From Acidobacteriota bacterium (lineage in GTDB: Bacteria > Acidobacteriota > Terriglobia > Terriglobales > SCQP01), in contig JAKASR010000003.1 in NCBI GenBank assembly GCA_021818955.1, positions 1 through 64,000 of the forward strand: a stretch of 64,000 nucleotides of DNA, written 5' to 3'. A program made the position numbers and the translations under genes. Of the stretch, positions 1 to 7,803 are shown piece by piece (the first letter of the stretch is position 1; each line of letters opens with the position of its first letter). The notes under the pieces were generated by a model. The model was given only the letters and a program-made list of their open reading frames with translations, had not been told where the DNA came from and did no database searches.

Positions 1-322
1 ACCAGCGCAGCGGCCGGATATCGTCCCAGAGTCCTACCAGGAAAACCAGCAGCGCCGGCAATACAATCAGCCGCAATTGCGCCTGGTGCAGAAAATTCGG
101 ACGGTCGAAACGCGCTTCCCAGAAACGTAGCAGCGCGATGGCAATCAGGGTGGCGGCCAGCACCGCGACTCCCCCCAGGCGAGGCACGGCGTGAGCATGG
201 ACCTTCTGCGGGGGCGCCGGGCGGTCCAGCCATCCCATGCGGGTGGCCAGCTCGCGAATGCACCAGGTCAGGCCCAGGCAGAGTAGAAAAGCCAGTAGCC
301 CATCCAGATAAAAAGAGCGCAT
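1..322 (-). CDS. WecA/MraY-type undecaprenyl-phosphate sugar-1-phosphate transferase, N-terminal part (cut by window edge)
   Basis: Reading from an ATG at 322, the first ~107 residues are open to the window edge. A membrane helix covers about residues 4-20. The motif KVHAHAVPRLGG follows at about residues 40-52, and GLWDDIRPL at about 98-106. A K-x-H-x(n)-P-R-x-G-G motif and a G-x-x-D-D motif after a second helix are hallmarks of the polyprenyl-phosphate N-acetylhexosamine-1-phosphate transferases (WecA, TagO, MraY family). These integral membrane enzymes start glycan assembly on undecaprenyl phosphate. The MraY/WecA choice cannot be made from the N-terminus, but the PRxGG form fits WecA/TagO better. 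The role in O-antigen or exopolysaccharide initiation is inferred from the family and from the LPS sugar genes further on. Confidence 0.8.
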   Translation of the reverse strand, partial: MRSFYLDGLLAFLLCLGLTWCIRELATRMGWLDRPAPPQKVHAHAVPRLGGVAVLAATLIAIALLRFWEARFDRPNFLHQAQLRLIVLPALLVFLVGLWDDIRPLRW

Positions 323-514
323 GAGTCTTCTTTGGTACTTAGGATAATCTGGGGATTATCGGGAACAGGATCATACCAAAACATTCTTGTCCAAAATAGC
401 TTTTTAAACCCAGCCGATCAAACGAACCTGGCATAAACAAGACGGCGAACCGTCTGCTAAGGTGAAGTGAGTTTTTTCCCGAAAGACCACTTTGTCGAAG
501 GGGGGCGATTCGCC

Positions 515-836
515 ATGAACCGAGTATGCAGCATTTTCAGCCAACTTTTGCAGCTTTTCCCTCGCGACGATTCCGAGAAGACCGTGCGCCGGCTTCAAGC
601 CGAACGCGAAGCCCGGGGCTTTATCTGCCGGGGCCAGTTTGTGGCCACTCTATTGCCAACTAGCGCAGGCGCACAGTCTGCGCGAAATCACGCAAGGCTT
701 GGCAGCCAACGAAGGAAAACTGAAACATCTGGGTTTGAACGGAGCGCCCAAACGCAGTACCTTAGCCTATGCCAATCGGCATCGCCCTTGGGAGCTATAC
801 CAAACGGCGTTTTTGCTTGAATTCACGGTTGACAGA
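515..836 (+). pseudogene. IS4-family transposase N-terminal (DUF4372) remnant
   Basis: Two overlapping frames together resemble the N-terminus of IS4-type transposases. The first frame gives ...ERGARGF-like AEREARGFICRGQFVA. After a frameshift near 645 the second frame gives YCQLAQAHSLREITQGLAA and then LKHLGLNGAPKRSTLAYAN followed by HRPWELYQ. This run is the typical DUF4372 block. The match stops near 836 and no DDE catalytic region follows, so only a frameshifted N-terminal fragment remains. No terminal repeats were recognised. It marks an old insertion in this decayed stretch. Confidence 0.7.
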
Positions 837-929
837 ATGCCAAACGTCCAATAATGAATTGGAATAGGGGTATAGCCTGCAGGCATACCGGCGCGCCTCC
901 TGGACTCTTATCGCGCCAAAGCGGGGTCG

Positions 930-1154
930 AAGTTCCTTGCAGCGCCGAAACAGCCGGAAACTACCCAGACGAGATTCGCAGCAAAGCAGCGCTACCGTAG
1001 TCCTGTCGAGAAGGCAATGCGAAATAATGAGGAGGCTGCGCAGCGCGGCCCGATTACGCTGGTGTACGACGCCCGCGACGAGTAACATAACCAAGCCGTG
1101 GTGTTGCGCGAATACCTTCCCCGGCGATTGACGGCGCGAGGGGGGAGGCAATAA
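930..1154 (+). pseudogene. DUF488-family protein, C-terminal remnant with in-frame stop
   Basis: One frame reads KFLAAPKQPE..., then KQRYRSP, then QRGPITLVYDARDE, a stop at 1083, and HNQAVVLREYLPRR. The DUF488 family ends with a block of the type GPxTLVYxARDExHNxAVVLRExL, so the similarity runs straight across the stop codon. The N-terminal part (the usual LVDRLWPRG region) is not recognisable. This is best read as a decayed copy. It sits between the IS4 remnant and the GH13 gene on the opposite strand. Confidence 0.6.
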
Positions 1155-1159
1155 AGCCG

Positions 1160-3118
1160 TCAGCGGGCAGGCCGTTCAACCCACAGGGCAAAAGTATCGG
1201 CAGGCAACCGCACCCTGCCATGAAAGCCGAGCGGCGGAGCTCCTAACCGCGGCTGCCAGCGTTGGGGATGGCCGAGCTGCAAGCGCAACACCACCTGATG
1301 CGAGGCGGTATTGAAAGCGGCCAGTACCGCATCATTGCCCAAGCGGCGAATATACGCATACTGATGCGGGCGAACCAGTATTTCCCGCAACGAGCCATTT
1401 TGCAATGCAGGATGGCGGCGGCGCAGACGCAAAAGCGCGTGCAAGCGGTTCCATATCGCCTGCTGCGCTGGCGTTCGTCCGGAAGCCCGAAACGCGTCCT
1501 CGCGATCTCCAGGAAAACCACCGGGGAAATCATGGCGGTTGCCGGGATCGCCGCCGCCCGCCATGCCGATTTCATCTCCATAGTAAAGCTGGGGCATGCC
1601 GCGCATGGACAGCAGGAAAGCATCGGCCATTTCCAGCCGGACGCGGGCGAGGGCACAGACGGCAGCGGGGGAAAATGTTTTAACAGCCGGATGCGGGCGG
1701 CAAACCGCTTGCGTGGCGGCGCTGATAAACCGCGGCTGGTCATGATTGCCGAGAAAAATCATCAGACGGTGGGGATGGGAGTAGAGCCGATCCTGGGCTA
1801 GCACCGCGCTGATGCTGTAAAACGAGCCGGTGCCGGCGAATACCTTCCGCAAAGCATAAAACAAGGGATAATCCATCATGCTGACCGGATGTGGTTGCGC
1901 GTGCGCGCCACTTCTCACTCGACGCGGCGCAGGAGCATCGGTGCAGCGGCCATTGAAGTAGGCATTAACGGCCGGATGCGGGTTGGAGTCTTCGCCGACG
2001 ACGCGCACCTGCGGAAACTCGCGCGCCAGCGCCCGGCTCCATTGCCGCCAAAATTTACAGCCGACCATCGGAAAGGTATCTTCCCGAATACCATCCATGC
2101 CGGTCATGCCTAGCCACCACAGGCTGTTCTGAATTTCATACCGCGCCACGTCGGGATTGTTCTGGTTAAGATCGGGCAGGATGCCATCGAACCAGCCGTG
2201 GGTAATACTGTGGCGCAGCGAGACGGCAGCATGGGGATCGATCAACAGGGAGTAATGAAAATTGGCAGGCCGTGGATCGCCATGTCCATGAAACCAATCC
2301 GGCGAGGGCGGGTCCATTACCCAGCGGTCATGCGGGCCAACGTGGTTGGCGATTTGGTCCTGGATCACCTTCAAACCCAGGCGGTGCGCGTCGCGAACCA
2401 ACTGGCGCAACGAGTGCAGCGTGCCAAAGTGCGCCTCAACCTGATATTCGTTTACGGCGCTGTAACCATGATAATCCTGAGCTGAGGCTGGATCGTTCTG
2501 ATAAACCGGCGTCAGCCAAAGTGCCGTAATGCCCAATTTTTTCAGGTAAAGCAAGTGCCGGCGGATGCCATTGAAATTCCCGCCATGATAAGCCCGCGCC
2601 AGCCGGCGATTCACAGTAGAGGCAGGATAATTCCGGCTTTGCATCGGGCCCTCGGCGAAGCGGTCCACCATGATCAGGTAGACGACATCGGCGGGAGAAA
2701 ATCCGGCGGGGTGAGGAGCCGGGCCGGAGCGAAAGCGGAAAAGCAGATTCTGGCTGTACCCGGCGCCGGCAAGCCGCAGCCGGGCCGCATTTGGCGCGGT
2801 TCCCTTCCAGGCCAGTGTCAGGAATAGATAGTGTCCATTCTGGCTGGCGTGAATATCAGACAGATGAAATAGGGAGGGTGCGACACGTATCCGGATATGC
2901 CGCAAGTGATGGCCTGTGAGTAATAGCTCGAGATGATGCAGCCGGGTCGTCTTCCACCAGTCCGGCGGCTGTATACTTCGAACCAAATAATTCTTATGGC
3001 CCGCGCCTGGCGGCATCGCTGCCCGGCTACCGAGTGCAAGCCCCGCAATTACCGCGGCGAATATTGACCCGATAATTAACCAACTCCGCACGATTAGGCG
3101 TTGATTTGACAATGGCAT
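1160..3118 (-). CDS. GH13 alpha-amylase-family glycosidase, membrane-anchored or secreted
   Basis: The product has about 652 residues and should cleave alpha-1,4-glucans or cyclodextrins outside the cytoplasm. A hydrophobic segment at about residues 12-32 is a signal peptide or anchor. Residues ~40-135 resemble the N-terminal domain of cyclomaltodextrinases (ends in a block like QPPDWW). The GH13 barrel follows: region I is DQIANH near 255, region II is GIREDT with the nucleophile Asp near 347, region III is VVGED with the acid Glu near 376, and region IV is FLGNHDQPR with Asp near 460. All three catalytic acids are present. A GTG at 3130 is also possible; I chose the ATG at 3118. The gene lies 175 bp downstream of the split TonB-dependent receptor on the same strand, which suggests a starch-type uptake locus, but this is inference. 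Confidence 0.85.
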   Translation of the reverse strand: MPLSNQRLIVRSWLIIGSIFAAVIAGLALGSRAAMPPGAGHKNYLVRSIQPPDWWKTTRLHHLELLLTGHHLRHIRIRVAPSLFHLSDIHASQNGHYLFLTLAWKGTAPNAARLRLAGAGYSQNLLFRFRSGPAPHPAGFSPADVVYLIMVDRFAEGPMQSRNYPASTVNRRLARAYHGGNFNGIRRHLLYLKKLGITALWLTPVYQNDPASAQDYHGYSAVNEYQVEAHFGTLHSLRQLVRDAHRLGLKVIQDQIANHVGPHDRWVMDPPSPDWFHGHGDPRPANFHYSLLIDPHAAVSLRHSITHGWFDGILPDLNQNNPDVARYEIQNSLWWLGMTGMDGIREDTFPMVGCKFWRQWSRALAREFPQVRVVGEDSNPHPAVNAYFNGRCTDAPAPRRVRSGAHAQPHPVSMMDYPLFYALRKVFAGTGSFYSISAVLAQDRLYSHPHRLMIFLGNHDQPRFISAATQAVCRPHPAVKTFSPAAVCALARVRLEMADAFLLSMRGMPQLYYGDEIGMAGGGDPGNRHDFPGGFPGDREDAFRASGRTPAQQAIWNRLHALLRLRRRHPALQNGSLREILVRPHQYAYIRRLGNDAVLAAFNTASHQVVLRLQLGHPQRWQPRLGAPPLGFHGRVRLPADTFALWVERPAR

Positions 3119-3293
3119 TCCCCGGATCACATCAGCAAATTGGGTTATCCCGCTATCTCTAGTCCGAATCCAGGCGATTTCTTCCGGAGAAAGTCCCAGG
3201 ATAATTCCATGCCGTACAACCGCTTTGCCGTGCGGGCGACCGCATTTTGGCCGGGCACCATCCCGTTAGGCGGAATGGCGCCCTGATCGTAGG

Positions 3294-3912
3294 CTAAAAG
3301 TAAATTTTCAATACCAACTCCAGTTCGCGCTGTGAATACGCGCTTGAGATTTGGCCAAAACCGTTACTTTGATCGGCATTGACGCCGCCGCTCAAGCTCG
3401 GACTGGGCAGGAAGTACTGAGGATGATTGAAGATATTGTAAAAACTGAGTCGAAAATCCGCGCCCATGCCTTCGCGAAACGCGCTGAGCGGGATATTTTT
3501 TATCAACGAGAAGTCCGTATTCCAGCGCCCGGGGCCGACCAGAATGCCGCGGCCTGCGGTTCCGTCCTGGCCTTTGGCAGGTTGGGCGAAGGCGCAAGGA
3601 TTCCAGAAGTACATATTGGGTCCGGTTCCCAGAGTTGTCGGGCAGCCTTTGCCTCCGCCGGGGGCATAGGGATTGCCCACCAGGTTGGGACGCAAACCGC
3701 TGCCGCCGCCGAGAATGGGGGTGGCATGATATCCGCTGCCGAAGTAGGGCATGGCGTCCAATTGCCAGCCGCCAAGGACCTCATTGACCGCACCCGCCCA
3801 ATTACGGCCGAATTGCTGGCCACGCCCGAAGGGCAAGCGCCAATAGAGATCTTCGGTCAATTGCGAGCGAATATCGTTTTCGCAATTGCCGCGCTCCAGA
3901 TACAACTTGTTA
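3294..3912 (-). pseudogene. TonB-dependent receptor, C-terminal part cut off by an IS element
   Basis: This is the last ~205 residues of the outer-membrane barrel whose first part lies at 4807-7624. It contains the LERGNCENDIRSQ stretch and a terminal LELVLKIYF, with an aromatic last residue as is usual for outer-membrane beta-barrels. The frame is open into the IS (to 3971), but no natural start with a signal peptide exists, so it cannot give a working receptor alone. Removing the element and one TA repeat joins ...EDT to NKLYLERGN in frame. Confidence 0.85.
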
Positions 3913-4018
3913 GAACCGGTCTCAAAAATATCAACAGTCATTGCAAATATTTGATTGCCAACAGGATGCAAGCTGAGCAGACTGGAATGTCTCTGGTGCC
4001 GAACCGCTACTCAAACCA

Positions 4019-4797
4019 ATGCCTGGTCGCTGGGAAGTCAGTGATACACAATGGGAACTGTTGGCGCCGATTCTAATCCCCAAGCGGCGCGCGGATGGAC
4101 GAGGCCGTCCCGTCCGCGATACGCGCGAGGTGCTGAATGGCGTGTTATGGATATTAGGCACCGGCGCCCAATGGCGCGAGCTGCCGGCCAAATATCCGCC
4201 CTATCAGACCTGCCATCGCCGTTTTCAGCAATGGGTGAAAAGAGGCGCGCTGCAAAAAGCATTGCGCCGCCTGGCCGGGCATCTCCAGGCCGAAGGGCGT
4301 CTGAACCTGGACGAGGCCTTTATCGACGCGACCTTTGTAGCCGCGAAAAAAGGGGGCGAGGAGTGGGTCCGACAAAACGCGGCAAAGGGACGAAGATCAC
4401 GGCTATCACCGTTCGCCACAGTATTCCTATCGCCCTCAGTATCCAGGCTGCTTCACCCCACGAAAGCCAGCTCGTCGAAGAAGTCCTGGGACACAGCTTT
4501 CTAAATCAATTGCCAGCCCGCTTGATCGGCGACAAAGCCTACGACAGCGATGGGCTGGATCAGCAGCTACAGCAGCAATATGGCATCGAAATGATCGCGC
4601 CGCATCGTTCCCGACGTCATGGCCCAACCCAGGATGGCCGGCCATTACGCCGCTATCAGCGACGCTGGCAGGTCGAACGCTTCTTTGCCTGGTTGCAACA
4701 CTTCCGCCGCTTGGCCAACCGCTGGGAATATCACATCGAAAACTTCTTTGGCATGGCCCGGCTTGGCTGCTTGAAAATCATGCTGCGCTATTTTTGA
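4019..4797 (+). CDS. IS5-family transposase made by -1 frameshift (OrfA/OrfB)
   Basis: The first frame starts at 4019 and reads through a helix-turn-helix-like region (DTQWELLAPIL, GTGAQWRELP) to LDEAFIDATFVAAKKGG. The second frame carries on with TKRGKGTKITAI, GDKAYDSDG and QVERFFAWLQHFRRL up to the stop at 4797. Joined by a -1 shift near 4346-4356 they give about 259 residues, the normal size of an IS427-type DDE transposase. Candidate catalytic residues are the Asp in FIDATFV, the Asp in DKAYDS and the Glu in VERFF. The shift lies in an A6G5 run, the place where relatives carry their programmed frameshift, so I read it as normal expression and not as damage. Confidence 0.85.
4346..4356 (+). 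other. Probable programmed -1 frameshift site in the transposase
   Basis: Six A residues followed by five G residues occur where the orfA-like frame must pass to the orfB-like frame. The codons before the slip read GCG AAA AAA GGG. After a -1 step the reading GAA AAA AGG continues into the conserved second half. A run of A next to G is a common slippery sequence in IS elements. Confidence 0.6.
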
Positions 4798-7624
4798 GAC
4801 CGGTTCTAGTGTCTTCGGGGAAATTACCGCCTCCGAATCCGCCTTCGCCAGAGACCATGCCCTCGCTGTCGGTCAGGCAATGACTCCAGGTATAGGAGTT
4901 CATCCAGAGAAAATCATGGACCAGGCGCTTATCCACCCGGATCTGGAGCGAGTTGTAGCTGGAATTGCCGCGGTTTTCCCAACCCAGGATACTGCCTAGG
5001 CCAGGATCGTTCTTGGCCACCAGCGGATAGACCGGGATGGGCCGTAAAGCATCCAGCTTGTGCCCCTGATTGCCGACGCCAGCTAATCCAAACAACCAGC
5101 TCCCGACTTGCCGCTCGAGACTAAGGTTATAGGACTCGACATAGGAGGTGCGGTTATTCGGATTCTCCCAGATCACGTTACCGGTGGGCTGAGCGGGGTT
5201 GATGGAGGGAGTAAATAACGGCAGTCCGTCGCTGAGGTGAAAATCCAGCCCCCAGCCGTTGGGGTCCGGCGGCGTGAGAGAAGCCGAGGGGATATCAAAA
5301 CCGCTGAAGGGTGGATTAAAGGCCAGATTGGCGGTAGCGCCATTGAAGCCGGGGAGCGAAGGCGCATACATCACGGTGTATCCGCCGCGCAACACCGTAT
5401 TTTTTTCGAATCGATAGGCGAAGCCGATGTGCGGCCCGAAGTTATTGTAATCGGGATGGATTAGCGAGCCGCCGTTGGAAAGCTGCATGGCGCCAGTCGC
5501 CAGGTTGAAATTGGCAAGGTGATTACTCGCCTCGGTGATATTGGTGTAGTCGTCCCAGCGCACTCCGAGGTTGAGCACCAGATTGGGCGTGGCCTGGAAG
5601 TTGTCTTGAACGAACGCTCCCATTTCCCACCAGCGTTCATCCGCGGTGAGTAGCGGACCGCGGCCGAAGCTGCCCCAACTTTGTTCGGGCAGGACATTGA
5701 CGCTGAGCAACATATCGGTCAGCGAGTTGCCGGTTGTGGGACCACCCCACGGCGCCCAAACGTATTCGCCCTTGGCATCGTTGCCCACTTGATCGTTAGC
5801 AATACGGCGGATGACACTCACTCCGTACTTGATATCGTGATTGCCGGCATGAAAATTCATTGCTTCGGAAAAATCATAATTGTCGGAAGGGATTTGGAAC
5901 GTACCTCCGTCGCCAACAAAGCCGCCGTTGGAAAACAAACCGTCGCCGGCGGCAATCAGCGGATACCCGCCGGCGCCGGGGGCGGGATTAGAGTTGGCGA
6001 TGCCCATTTTTTCGCCATAATTCACCGGCAGGCCGCCATCGCCATACACGCCCGGCTCGTTGATGCCCACGCCGGTACGCAAAAAACCGAAATGGAATTC
6101 ATTAATCAGGTTGGCGGTGAAGATATGGGTTTCGCTGACTTCAACGCCCCGGCCATGGCTAAGCTCATCGCCGGTGCCAAAGCCGGCCGGAACCAACGGA
6201 AACAGGCTGGGACTGTTGCGATGCAAATTGTCCCAAGTAAGGCGGCCCATCAATTGATCGTCGGTGCCCAGAGCCTGATCCAGCCGCAAGTCCATATGGA
6301 ACTGGGTCGAGACGGCGGAATGATCGGCAACGTAATTATTCACCGTGCCGGGAAGATTGGGCAGAGGAAAGGCATTGAGCAGTTTGCTCACCGCCAGATC
6401 CTGCCGGTTGGCCGGAATGATATCGCTGGAAAAATGCCCCGGCGTGTTGGGATTGGCCGGATCGCAGCCATTGGGATTGGTGGTGGCGTTATAAGGCGTG
6501 GAGGTGGCCGGGTCGCAGACATCAATCCCGTACTGGCTGAAGTTGCCTTGCCGCGCCAGCGCGGTGGGCACAGTTACTAAACCGGTGGAGTTGGGATAGA
6601 CATTTCGGAAACCGGTGTAGTCAAAGAAGAAAAATGTCTTATTGTGGATGATCGGGCCGCCGAGCGTGCCGCCCCATTGATCACGGCGGTAGGGAAATTT
6701 GGGATTGGGCTTGCCACTGAGAGTGGCAGGATCGAAGACATTGCGGGCATCGAGCGCGTCATTGCGCAGGTAGTCGTAAATTGAGCCGTGGAAGCGGTTG
6801 GTGCCGCTCTTGGTGACCACATCGATTACGCCTCCCGCAGCGTGTCCATATTCCGCTGGCGGGGTAGCTGTAGTGATGCGGAATTCCTGGATTGAATCGG
6901 GCGGGGCGAAGATACCCGCCTGGCTGTAAACCGCTTCGTTGTTATCCACGCCGTCGAGCATGAAGTTGTTTTGATCGGGCCGCAGGCCGGAAATCACCAG
7001 ATCGCTGCCGCCGGAGGTTTGGAAACGGAAGCCCTCCGTGCCCACCTGGGGCGGACCGCCCGAGCCAATCAGGCCGCCGCCGCCAGCCAACGGGCTGCCG
7101 GCTTGGCCGCGCACCACACCGGGAGTCAGCGTAGCCAATTGAGTGAAATTATTGGCGTTGAGCGGCGCATATTTCACCACCGTGGGCGTGATGACCTCCC
7201 CGATTTCGCTGGTGCGAGTCTGCAACTGTATGGGCGCGCCGCTGACGGTGACTGTCTGCGAAATGCTGCCAGGCTTGAGTGTTAGATTCACTTCCGCTAC
7301 CTGGCCAACGGTGGTCACGATGTCTTTTCGGGTCAGCGAAGCGAAGCCTTTGGCCTGGACCGTTAGTGTATAGTTGCCAATCTGCAGGTAAGGCGCTCGA
7401 TAGATGCCCTCGCCATTGGTTACTACACTGCGGCTGAAGCCGGTATTGTCGTTTCGCAGCGTCACCTGGGCGCCGGGAATCGCGGCGCCACTGGTATCGA
7501 TTATCGTGCCGGTGATGGTGGAAGTGCTGCCCTGCCCCCATCCCAAGGATGGGAAGGCTAGCCAAAGCCCGCCGAATAACGCCACGGCCCAAACCCAAGC
7601 CCGCCAAGTCCTCCACGTTTTCAT
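4778..7624 (-). CDS. TonB-dependent receptor (Oar-like), N-terminal 940 residues, interrupted by IS5-family element
   Basis: The native part runs from the ATG at 7624 to 4807; the last nine codons come from the IS before a stop at 4778. A signal peptide covers about residues 1-31. A carboxypeptidase-regulatory-like domain follows at about 32-105 (TITGTIIDTSGAAIPGAQV). Then come a plug domain at about 130-280 (NFMLDGVDNNEAVY) and many barrel strands. These receptors move large substrates, mostly glycans or peptides, across the outer membrane with energy from TonB/ExbBD. With its tail at 3294-3912 the intact protein would have about 1145 residues, normal for the acidobacterial Oar-like family. 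The barrel now lacks its last ~205 residues and its closing strand, so the present product is very likely not functional. The divergent winged-helix/TPR gene at 7804 is a plausible regulator. Confidence 0.9.
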   Translation of the reverse strand: MKTWRTWRAWVWAVALFGGLWLAFPSLGWGQGSTSTITGTIIDTSGAAIPGAQVTLRNDNTGFSRSVVTNGEGIYRAPYLQIGNYTLTVQAKGFASLTRKDIVTTVGQVAEVNLTLKPGSISQTVTVSGAPIQLQTRTSEIGEVITPTVVKYAPLNANNFTQLATLTPGVVRGQAGSPLAGGGGLIGSGGPPQVGTEGFRFQTSGGSDLVISGLRPDQNNFMLDGVDNNEAVYSQAGIFAPPDSIQEFRITTATPPAEYGHAAGGVIDVVTKSGTNRFHGSIYDYLRNDALDARNVFDPATLSGKPNPKFPYRRDQWGGTLGGPIIHNKTFFFFDYTGFRNVYPNSTGLVTVPTALARQGNFSQYGIDVCDPATSTPYNATTNPNGCDPANPNTPGHFSSDIIPANRQDLAVSKLLNAFPLPNLPGTVNNYVADHSAVSTQFHMDLRLDQALGTDDQLMGRLTWDNLHRNSPSLFPLVPAGFGTGDELSHGRGVEVSETHIFTANLINEFHFGFLRTGVGINEPGVYGDGGLPVNYGEKMGIANSNPAPGAGGYPLIAAGDGLFSNGGFVGDGGTFQIPSDNYDFSEAMNFHAGNHDIKYGVSVIRRIANDQVGNDAKGEYVWAPWGGPTTGNSLTDMLLSVNVLPEQSWGSFGRGPLLTADERWWEMGAFVQDNFQATPNLVLNLGVRWDDYTNITEASNHLANFNLATGAMQLSNGGSLIHPDYNNFGPHIGFAYRFEKNTVLRGGYTVMYAPSLPGFNGATANLAFNPPFSGFDIPSASLTPPDPNGWGLDFHLSDGLPLFTPSINPAQPTGNVIWENPNNRTSYVESYNLSLERQVGSWLFGLAGVGNQGHKLDALRPIPVYPLVAKNDPGLGSILGWENRGNSSYNSLQIRVDKRLVHDFLWMNSYTWSHCLTDSEGMVSGEGGFGGGNFPEDTRTGLKNSAA

Positions 7625-7697
7625 AAAGCTTTTCTCCTCAATCAGATCCGACCAGCTTGCAACATTTCCAGCCCCACTCGCCGCCCTCTAGCCCCCC

Positions 7698-7726
7698 TGA
7701 ATCCGATCCGAGCGCGATGCTATAAT
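7698..7726 (+). promoter_or_regulatory. Possible sigma-70-type promoter for the winged-helix/TPR gene
   Basis: A perfect TATAAT lies at 7721-7726. A weak TGAATC lies at 7698-7703, giving a spacer of 17 bases. A start near 7733 would leave a leader of about 70 bases before the ATG at 7804. The site is in the 179-bp gap between the two divergent genes. Confidence 0.4.
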
Positions 7727-7803
7727 GCACGCCCGGAGAGGTGCGACGAGAAGAAATTTAATTTCACAGGTTATGAAAGTCTGCCATTTCCGTTGAAATT
7801 TCT

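Larger units (their letters stand above)
3913..4806 (+). mobile_element. IS5-family (IS427-like) insertion sequence, 894 bp, inserted in a TonB-dependent receptor gene
   Basis: The element is bounded by perfect 18-bp inverted repeats, GAACCGGTCTCAAAAATA at the left and its reverse complement at the right. Both ends are flanked by TA (3911-3912 and 4807-4808), which fits the TA/TNA target choice of the IS427 group. It encodes one transposase split over two frames. The open frames, intact ends and clean target duplication suggest a recent insertion. It is inserted against the direction of the receptor gene. Confidence 0.9.

Noticed and set aside
3131-3293. Minus-strand frame between receptor and GH13 gene (PPNGMVPGQNAVARTAKRLY)
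   Set aside because: It reads like coding sequence, but I could not tie it to a family and it has no start of its own.
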